Shown here: positions 1 through 6,955 of the stretch, one piece after another
Numbering within the stretch: position 1 is the first letter of the stretch
How the letters are laid out: each line of letters begins with the position of its first letter
DNA from: Alphaproteobacteria bacterium
GTDB taxonomy: Bacteria; Pseudomonadota; Alphaproteobacteria; CACIAM-22H2
Assembly: GCA_947500965.1 (NCBI GenBank)
Contig: CANMWW010000112.1
Coordinates: forward strand, 1 to 6,955
Length of the DNA: 6,955 nt
Direction of reading: 5' to 3'
Position numbers and translations under genes: made by a program
The notes under the pieces: generated by a model
Told to the model about the DNA's origin: nothing
The model's input: only the letters and a program-made list of their open reading frames with translations
The model's database searches: none

Positions 1-23
1 GGGAAAGCTAAATCACGCGCCCC

Positions 24-79
24 GGCCTGGCTTCCGTCCAGGTCGCAGGCGCTGGCGCTCGCTGCGTACCCGTCACGGG
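24..79 (+). other. Leader of alaS with inverted repeats
   Basis: The 132 bases before alaS hold no convincing gene. Three inverted repeats are visible. A 7-bp stem (one G-U pair) pairs 24-30 with 38-44. CGCAG at 44-48 pairs with CTGCG at 62-66, with a further 3 bp inside. CCCGT/ACGGG at 69-79 surrounds a single base. None is followed by a T-run, so this is not a clear intrinsic terminator. It could be the end of an upstream transcript (recA would be the expected neighbour in many alphaproteobacteria, but it is not seen here) or structured leader RNA. No T-box sequence is recognisable. Confidence 0.25.
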
Positions 80-132
80 ACCGCAGGTTGCGAGCCGCCG
101 GTCCGCGAACCCGAACATCGAGGCGTCCGTCC

Positions 133-2781
<2,649 letters not shown>

Positions 2782-2819
2782 CGCGCGCCGGCCACGGCGC
2801 ATCCGCCGAGGCAAAAGGA

Positions 2820-2849
2820 AAGGGCGGCGCGATCCCTCGCGCCGCCCTT
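2820..2849. terminator. Shared terminator hairpin between convergent alaS and icd
   Basis: A perfect 13-bp GC-rich inverted repeat (2820-2832 with 2837-2849) with a 4-base TCCC loop sits in the 108-bp gap between the two convergent stop codons. Read on the minus strand, the stem ends in TT and is followed by TCCTTTTGC, a fair U-tract, so it looks like a proper intrinsic terminator for icd. Read on the plus strand it is followed by CGTGC after TT, so for alaS it is weaker and may act mainly as a stabilising 3' hairpin. Confidence 0.8.
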
Positions 2850-2889
2850 CGTGCATCCGGGCGCGGGACGGGTCCCGCGCCGTGCCCCG

Positions 2890-4101
2890 TCAGCCCATCG
2901 CCTTGCGGAGATTGGCGTCGACCTTCTCGAAGAACTGCGTCGTCGTCAGCCACTTCTGGTCGGGGCTGACGAGGATCGCGAGGTCCTTGGTCATGTCGCC
3001 GGCCTCGACCGTGTCGATGCAGACCTTCTCGAGGGTGCGGGCGAAATGGCCGACCTCGGGGGTGCCGTCGAACTTCGCGCGGTACTCGAGGCCACGGGTC
3101 CAGGCGAAGATCGACGCGATCGGGTTCGTCGAGGTCTCCTTGCCCTTCTGGTGCTCGCGGTAGTGGCGCGTCACCGTGCCGTGCGCGGCCTCGGCCTCGA
3201 CCGTGCCGCCATCCGGCGTCATCAGCACCGAGGTCATGAGGCCGAGCGAGCCGTAGCCCTGCGCCACGGTGTCCGACTGCACGTCGCCGTCGTAGTTCTT
3301 GCAGGCCCAGACGAAGGCGCCGGACCACTTGAGCGCCGAGGCGACCATGTCGTCGATCAGGCGGTGCTCGTAGGTCAGGCCCTTCGCCTTGTAGGTGTCG
3401 GCGAACTCCTTCTCGAACACCTCCTGGAAGATGTCCTTGAAGCGCCCGTCATAGGCCTTGAGGATCGTGTTCTTGGTCGAGAGGTAGACCGGGTAGCCGC
3501 GCGCGATGCCGTAGTTGAGGCAGGCGCGGGCGAAGCCGCGGATCGACTCGTCGGTGTTGTACATCGCGAGCGCGACGCCCGAGCCCTTGAAGTCGTAGAC
3601 CTCGCGCGTCTCGGGCTGGCCGCCCGCGGGCGTGTAGGTGATGGTCAGCTTGCCGGGGCCGGGGACCTTGAAGTCCGTCGCGCGGTACTGGTCGCCGAAG
3701 GCGTGGCGGCCGACGACGATCGGCTGGGTCCAGCCCGGCACCAGGCGCGGGACGTTCTTGCAGATGATGGGCTCGCGGAAGATCGTGCCGTCGAGGATGT
3801 TGCGGATCGTGCCGTTGGGCGACTTCCACATCTGCTTGAGGCCGAACTCCTTCACGCGGGCCTCGTCCGGCGTGATGGTCGCGCACTTGACGCCGACGCG
3901 ATGCGCCTTGATGGCGTTGGCGGCGTCGACGGTGACCTGGTCGTTCGTCTTGTCGCGGTACTCGACCCCGAGGTCGAAGTACTTCAGGTCGACGTCGAGG
4001 TAGGGGAGGATGAGGCGCTCGCGGATCATCTTCCAGATGATCCTCGTCATCTCGTCGCCATCGAGCTCGACGATCGGATTCGTGACCTTGATCTTGGGCA
4101 T
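2890..4101 (-). CDS. icd: NADP-dependent isocitrate dehydrogenase (eukaryote-like, homodimeric type)
   Basis: It oxidatively decarboxylates isocitrate to 2-oxoglutarate in the TCA cycle, making NADPH in the cytoplasm. The 403-residue protein matches the 400-415-residue IDH family shared by mitochondria/cytosol of eukaryotes and many alphaproteobacteria, not the E. coli type. Visible substrate-site residues are T77, S94 and N96 in SPNGTIRN, R100, R109, R132 in GRHAFGDQYR (the equivalent of human IDH1 R132) and Y139. Further on are K210, D250/D251 in LIDDMVA, and metal-binding D273 and D277 in the signature YDGDVQSDTVAQGYG. R312 and H313 in HGTVTRHYR are expected to contact NADP. The ATG at 4101 gives the usual MPKIKV start, with GGAG (4114-4111) 9 bases upstream. 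A TTG at 4122 would add only seven residues. It lies 84 bp downstream of the LOG gene on the same strand, and a possible own promoter sits in that gap. Confidence 0.96.
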   Translation of the reverse strand: MPKIKVTNPIVELDGDEMTRIIWKMIRERLILPYLDVDLKYFDLGVEYRDKTNDQVTVDAANAIKAHRVGVKCATITPDEARVKEFGLKQMWKSPNGTIRNILDGTIFREPIICKNVPRLVPGWTQPIVVGRHAFGDQYRATDFKVPGPGKLTITYTPAGGQPETREVYDFKGSGVALAMYNTDESIRGFARACLNYGIARGYPVYLSTKNTILKAYDGRFKDIFQEVFEKEFADTYKAKGLTYEHRLIDDMVASALKWSGAFVWACKNYDGDVQSDTVAQGYGSLGLMTSVLMTPDGGTVEAEAAHGTVTRHYREHQKGKETSTNPIASIFAWTRGLEYRAKFDGTPEVGHFARTLEKVCIDTVEAGDMTKDLAILVSPDQKWLTTTQFFEKVDANLRKAMG

Positions 4102-4131
4102 GCGCGTTGTCTCCGGCTGCAAGGACGGCGC

Positions 4132-4160
4132 GTTTTAGCGGATCGCGCCCGCGAAGTCAG
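4132..4160 (-). promoter_or_regulatory. Possible sigma-70 promoter for icd
   Basis: Reading the minus strand, CTGACT (4160-4155) resembles a -35 box (4 of 6 to TTGACA) and TAAAAC (4137-4132) a -10 box (4 of 6 to TATAAT). The spacer is exactly 17 bases. The run at 4132-4137 is one of few AT-rich spots in this gap and lies about 30 bases before the icd start codon. This suggests that icd can be transcribed independently of the LOG gene. The match was made by eye only. Confidence 0.35.
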
Positions 4161-4185
4161 TCCTTCTGATCGCGTGGCCCGGGGC

Positions 4186-4770
4186 TCAGATCCGGTCGGC
4201 GCGGACGGGCTTGCGGGGCGCGGGGGCCGCGCGCAGGGCCTCCAGGACGTCGTCGACCCGCGGCACGACCGAGAAGAAGCCGAGGAAGCTCTTCTGCACG
4301 TAGCGGCTCCGCTCCATGTGCCGGACCAGGTCGACCAGGGGTTTCCAGTAGCCGCCCATGTCGCAGACCACGACCGGCTTGTCGTGGAGGGACAACTGCC
4401 GCCAGGTCAGGATCTCGAATGTCTCGTCGAGCGTCCCCGGGCCACCGGGGAGGACGACGAAGGCGTCGGCGCGCGCGAACATCGTCGCCTTGCGCTCGTG
4501 CATGTTGGGCGTGACGATCAGCTCGGTGCAGCCCGTGTGCCCGACCTCGCGCCGCATCAGGTGCTCGGGGATGACGCCCACGACGCGACCGCCCCCGGCG
4601 AGCGCGCCATCGGCCGCGGCACCCATCATCCCCACGCGCCCGCCGCCATAGACGAGCTCGATACCGGCGCGCGCGAGGATGCCGCCGAAGCGCCTCGCCT
4701 CCCGGCGATGGGCGGCAGCCGCGCGCTCGGAGGAGCCGCAGAAGATGCAGATGGAGCGGGGAGTGGACAT
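4186..4770 (-). CDS. LOG-family protein, TIGR00730 type (putative cytokinin riboside 5'-monophosphate phosphoribohydrolase)
   Basis: The 194-residue Rossmann-fold protein belongs to the LOG/YvdD family. Its studied members remove ribose 5-phosphate from adenosine monophosphate or cytokinin nucleotides in the cytoplasm, releasing the free base. The family hallmark PGGPGTLDE is at residues 108-116. Other conserved points are CGSS (11-14), the YGGG...GMMG nucleotide loop (41-50), and MHERK (90-94), whose Arg together with the Glu of PGGxGTxxE forms the active site. Length is typical. The true substrate in a bacterium of this kind is not evident from sequence; general AMP or nucleotide turnover is as likely as cytokinin activation. 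It has no strong Shine-Dalgarno before ATG 4770. It is divergent from the cytochrome operon and may be co-transcribed into icd. Confidence 0.92.
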   Translation of the reverse strand: MSTPRSICIFCGSSERAAAAHRREARRFGGILARAGIELVYGGGRVGMMGAAADGALAGGGRVVGVIPEHLMRREVGHTGCTELIVTPNMHERKATMFARADAFVVLPGGPGTLDETFEILTWRQLSLHDKPVVVCDMGGYWKPLVDLVRHMERSRYVQKSFLGFFSVVPRVDDVLEALRAAPAPRKPVRADRI

Positions 4771-4784
4771 CGGGTCGCTGCCGG

Positions 4785-4811
4785 TTGTGCCTGTGGAGGC
4801 GCCTGCATAAC
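4785..4811 (+). promoter_or_regulatory. Candidate promoter and palindrome in the LOG/cytochrome divergent gap
   Basis: The 104-bp gap between the divergent starts holds TTGTGC (4785-4790) and CATAAC (4806-4811), spaced by 15 bases. They could be a weak sigma-70 promoter for the cytochrome operon, although the spacer is short. Between them lies AGGCGCCT (4797-4804), a perfect 8-bp palindrome that extends imperfectly to TG...CA (4794-4807). A regulator could bind there, but GC-rich palindromes arise easily by chance at this composition. Confidence 0.25.
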
Positions 4812-4874
4812 CTCCCGTCCTCGCGCCGGCGTGGGCAAGGGGGCCCGCGCTTGCGCCATCCCGGAGGGAACGAC

Positions 4875-5342
4875 ATGCACAAGTCCGCCATCCTGGCCAT
4901 CGCCGTCGCGGCGACGACGGCGCTCACCGGCATCGGCTATGCCGTCGCGCAGAGCCCGGCCGCGTCGATCGAGCAGCGCCAGGCCGCCATGAAGATGAAC
5001 GGCGCGTCGATGAAGACGCTCGTGCCGATGGCGCGCGGCGAGGCGCCGTGGAACCAGGCCGCCGCCATCCAGGCGCTGGAGAACCTGCAGCGCATCGGCC
5101 AGCAGACGGTCGCGATGTTCCCGCGTGGCTCCGGCACCGAGTCGGGCACGAAGACCGCGGCTCTCCCGGCGATCTGGGAGAAGGCGCCGGAGTTCGCGGC
5201 GGCCGCGAAGGCCCAGGCGGATGCCGCCGAGGCGCTGCTCAGGGCCGCGCGCGCGAACGACGAGGCGGCGTTCAAGTCCGGCTTCGGCGCCATGGGCCGG
5301 TCCTGCGGCGGTTGCCACGAAGGCTTCCGCGCCAAGCAGTGA
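4875..5342 (+). CDS. Class II cytochrome c (cytochrome c'/c556 type)
   Basis: An exported monoheme cytochrome of 155 residues. A signal peptide (residues 1-25, hydrophobic core followed by AVA before Gln26) sends it to the periplasm. The mature part is a predicted four-helix bundle with the heme site CGGCH (144-148) near the C-terminus, followed by the basic tail typical of class II cytochromes. Helix 1 has RQAAMK (35-40) and helix 3 has the PAIWEK (98-103) seen in the family. Met39 stands at the position that ligates heme iron in low-spin c556 proteins, where five-coordinate c' proteins usually have Phe or Leu. I therefore favour a c556-like electron carrier over a gas-binding c'. ATG 4875 is chosen because GGAGG (4863-4867) lies 7 bases upstream and the signal peptide starts there. 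The in-frame ATG at 4785 would add 30 residues of non-signal sequence. Its stop overlaps the start of the diheme cytochrome gene. Confidence 0.93.
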   Translation: MHKSAILAIAVAATTALTGIGYAVAQSPAASIEQRQAAMKMNGASMKTLVPMARGEAPWNQAAAIQALENLQRIGQQTVAMFPRGSGTESGTKTAALPAIWEKAPEFAAAAKAQADAAEALLRAARANDEAAFKSGFGAMGRSCGGCHEGFRAKQ

Positions 5343-6187
5343 CCGTTCGCGTCGCCGCGCTCCTGCCCCTCGTCGCGCTGCTGGCCTGGCTGGCCGCGGC
5401 GCCGGGGCAGGCGCGGGCGCAGGACGTGGCGCGGGGCGAGTATCTCGCGCAGGCGGGCGGGTGCCTCGGCTGCCATGTCGAGGCGCGCGAGGGCGCCACG
5501 CCCTTCGCCGGGGGCAGGGCGCTCAAGTCGCCCTTCGGCACCTTCCACGGCCCCAACATCACGCCGCATCCGGAGGCCGGGATCGGTCGCTGGACAGAGG
5601 CCGATTTCCGCCGCGCCATGCGCGAGGGGATCCGGCCGGATGGCGCGCGCTATTTCCCGGCCTTCCCCTATGTCGCATTCACCAGGATCGGCGATGCCGA
5701 CCTGCGCGACCTCTGGGCCTACCTGCGGAGCCTGCCGCCGAGCCCGCAGCGCAACCGGCCGCACGACCTGTCCTTCCCCTACAACATCCGCTTCGGCGTC
5801 GCGTTCTGGAACTTCCTGCACTTCACGCCCGGCCCGATGCCGGACGGCAAGGGGCAGGGGCCCGAGGCGCGCGGGCGATACCTCGCCGAGGCGCTCGGCC
5901 ATTGCGGCGAGTGCCACACGCCCCGGGACTGGACCGGCGGGTTGCGGCGAGACGCGACCTATGCCGGCTCGACGATGAACGGCGCGAAGGTGCCCGCGAT
6001 CACGCCGGAGCGTCTCGCGCGCTGGAGCGCGGGCGACCTGTCCGAGTTCCTGTCCTCCGGGATGACGCCGGACGGGGACTTCGCCGGAGGAGAGATGGCG
6101 GAGGTCATCCGCAACTCGACCGGCAAGCTCGCGGCAGAGGACCTCGCGGCGCTGGTCGCCTACCTGCGGGCACCCGCACGGCGCTGA
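5339..6187 (+). CDS. Diheme cytochrome c, periplasmic
   Basis: A 282-residue exported cytochrome with two class I heme domains. The signal peptide covers residues 1-27 (hydrophobic core, ARA before Gln28). Heme 1 is CLGCH (42-46), followed by the G..L..PFGT, NITP and GIG.W motifs. Heme 2 is CGECH (189-193), followed by TPRD. These features, with the HDLSFPYNIR and FWNFLHF linker, resemble the cytochrome subunits of membrane alcohol and sugar dehydrogenases (COG2010), but this protein has two hemes, not three. Met253 in DFAGGEMAEV is the likely axial ligand of heme 2. Domain 1 has FPAFPY at 106-111, where many relatives have a Met. The GTG start at 5339 overlaps the previous TGA as GTGA, which implies translational coupling; the reading frame is open further upstream but that part overlaps the class II cytochrome. 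It probably exchanges electrons with its neighbour or an unlinked dehydrogenase or oxidase; the specific partner is unknown. Confidence 0.93.
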   Translation: MTVRVAALLPLVALLAWLAAAPGQARAQDVARGEYLAQAGGCLGCHVEAREGATPFAGGRALKSPFGTFHGPNITPHPEAGIGRWTEADFRRAMREGIRPDGARYFPAFPYVAFTRIGDADLRDLWAYLRSLPPSPQRNRPHDLSFPYNIRFGVAFWNFLHFTPGPMPDGKGQGPEARGRYLAEALGHCGECHTPRDWTGGLRRDATYAGSTMNGAKVPAITPERLARWSAGDLSEFLSSGMTPDGDFAGGEMAEVIRNSTGKLAAEDLAALVAYLRAPARR

Positions 6188-6275
6188 CGGGCGCTGGCAG
6201 GGCGAGGGCGGCGTTGCCGCACCGGGCATCCTCGCCTAGAGTCGCGCGGCAATTTTTTCCGGGCAGGGCCGCAAG
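6188..6275 (+). promoter_or_regulatory. Intergenic gap with nested hairpin and T6 tract
   Basis: This 88-bp spacer separates the diheme cytochrome from the next gene. GGCGAGG (6201-6207) pairs with CCTCGCC (6230-6236), and inside it GCGGC (6208-6212) pairs with GCCGC (6216-6220). Alternatively GCCGC (6216-6220) can pair with GCGGC (6246-6250), directly before AATTTTTT (6251-6258). The T6 tract is the only strongly AT-rich run here. It could end the cytochrome transcript (imperfect intrinsic terminator) or belong to the promoter of the downstream gene. AGGG (6265-6268) is the likely ribosome binding site of the next gene. Confidence 0.3.
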
Positions 6276-6955
6276 GTGAGCCGCAAACTTCTCTCGGGCC
6301 TGCTGGCCCTGATCGCGGCCCTCGCCGTCACCATCTGGACGCTGGTCCTCGTGCGCGAGGTCCCGCCGGACCGCCCGACGACGGGCATAGGCTCCACGTC
6401 CTCGCCCGACGCCAGCACGGACGCGCCCGCCGACGAGAAGGTCGCGCCGACGGCGCCCATTGCCCCAGCCCCGGCCCAGCCCGCTCAGCAACCCGTTCCG
6501 GTGCCGGTGCCGGCCCCGGCGGCGCCGGCAGTCGCACCCGCTCCCGCTCCGCCGCCACCTGCGGGCGCGCCGGCTGCGGTCCCGCAGTTGCCGGTGGCCG
6601 CCGCGCCGGCGCCTGCCGCCGCCGCGCCGCCTCCCCCTGCGCCGGCCCCGCCGGCGCCACAGCGCGTCGCGCCGAGCTTCGACGTCGTCAGGATCTCGCC
6701 GGACGGCATGGCCGTCATCGCCGGGCGGGCCGAGCCGGGCACGCTCGTCATCGTCATGGATGGCGACCGGGAGATCGGCCGCGCCACCGCCGACGCGCGC
6801 GGGGAGTGGGTCCTCGTGCCGACGTCGCCGCTCGCCAGCGGGACGCGCGAGCTTTCGCTCGTCGGCAAGCTTCCCGGAGATGCCGGGGAAGCGCGCTCGG
6901 AGCGCGTGGTGGTCGTCGTGGTGCCGGACCGCGCCACCGCCCAGGCGCGTGGCGA
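6276..6955 (+). CDS. Membrane-anchored Pro/Ala-rich protein with Ig-like domain, 3' end outside window (possible LysM protein)
   Basis: An open frame without stop from GTG 6276 to the window end gives 226 residues of an incomplete protein. Residues 5-26 form one hydrophobic segment after SRK, so it is probably a membrane anchor with the rest in the periplasm. Residues 58-129 are a Pro/Ala-rich linker. Residues 134-216 look like a small beta-sandwich (bacterial Ig-like) repeat, with the recognisable pattern of G.AEPGT, MDGDREIG, TADARGEW and PLASGTREL. From memory, proteins with this arrangement in Rhodospirillales often end in a LysM peptidoglycan-binding domain, but that part is not in the window and the assignment is inference. 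GTG 6276 is chosen because it lies 7 bases after AGGG and directly begins the membrane segment. The plus-strand reading is supported by the coherent domain pattern; the open frames opposite it translate to low-complexity sequence. Confidence 0.8.
   Translation, partial: MSRKLLSGLLALIAALAVTIWTLVLVREVPPDRPTTGIGSTSSPDASTDAPADEKVAPTAPIAPAPAQPAQQPVPVPVPAPAAPAVAPAPAPPPPAGAPAAVPQLPVAAAPAPAAAAPPPPAPAPPAPQRVAPSFDVVRISPDGMAVIAGRAEPGTLVIVMDGDREIGRATADARGEWVLVPTSPLASGTRELSLVGKLPGDAGEARSERVVVVVVPDRATAQARG
6447..6662 (+). repeat. Low-complexity Pro/Ala coding tract
   Basis: This 216-base stretch encodes residues 58-129 of the envelope protein, almost entirely Pro, Ala and Val in short alternating units such as PVPVPVPAPAAP. 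Two PPPP runs occur (residues 92-95 and 118-121). Such tracts form extended spacers between a membrane anchor and a periplasmic domain. Length is likely to vary between strains through slippage of the short GC-rich repeats. Confidence 0.75.

Noticed and set aside
88..132. Upstream TTG start for alaS
   Set aside because: It would add 15 Arg-rich residues absent from the family; ATG 133 has a GAGG site at suitable spacing.
4785..4874. Upstream ATG start for the class II cytochrome
   Set aside because: It would place 30 charged residues before the signal peptide; ATG 4875 has a strong GGAGG site and begins directly with the signal sequence.
2851..4992. 713-codon plus-strand open frame opposite icd and the LOG gene
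   Set aside because: It spans two clearly identified minus-strand genes and the divergent gap, and its translation is a Val/Asp/Arg/Leu-rich antisense shadow.
4937..6229. 430-codon minus-strand open frame opposite the cytochromes
   Set aside because: Both heme cytochromes on the plus strand have signal peptides and CxxCH motifs; the minus frame shows no coherent motif.
6328..6937. Minus-strand open frames of 110 and 150 codons opposite the envelope gene
   Set aside because: Composition is Gly/Ala/Thr/Arg low complexity mirroring the plus-strand Pro/Ala tract, while the plus strand shows a membrane anchor, linker and Ig-like pattern.

Overview
The window is very GC-rich (about 70% by eye) and carries six protein-coding genes, the last cut by the right edge. 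Gene content suggests a high-GC alphaproteobacterium, probably in or near Rhodospirillales/Acetobacterales. The grounds are an alaS gene followed by a convergent, eukaryote-like NADP-isocitrate dehydrogenase gene, periplasmic c-type cytochromes, and a proline/alanine-rich Ig-like cell-envelope protein of a kind I associate with that group. The taxonomic guess rests on recall of families and synteny, not on a search.

Layout. Positions 1-132 are a short leader with inverted repeats. alaS (133-2781, +) encodes a complete alanyl-tRNA synthetase. A 13-bp perfect hairpin (2820-2849) separates it from the convergent icd (2890-4101, -). Upstream of icd on the same strand, 84 bp away, is a LOG-family phosphoribohydrolase gene (4186-4770, -). 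It is divergent from a two-gene cytochrome operon on the plus strand. That operon holds a class II cytochrome c (c'/c556 type, 4875-5342) and a diheme cytochrome c (5339-6187), joined by a GTGA stop/start overlap. After an 88-bp gap with a T6 tract, a membrane-anchored Pro/Ala-rich protein with an Ig-like domain begins at 6276 and runs off the end.

How the genes work together. alaS, icd and the LOG gene are housekeeping or nucleotide-metabolism genes with no evident common pathway. The two cytochromes are both exported, and the overlap couples their translation, so they probably act together in periplasmic electron transfer. No dehydrogenase or oxidase partner lies in the window. The last gene is probably an envelope protein unrelated to the cytochromes.

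I see no mobile element, CRISPR array, tRNA, rRNA or defence system. The region looks like ordinary core genome. The points most worth checking are in the cytochrome pair: a Met at the position that would make the class II cytochrome low-spin, and no Met at the usual heme-1 ligand position of the diheme protein. Several very long open frames opposite or out of phase with the real genes are high-GC shadows.
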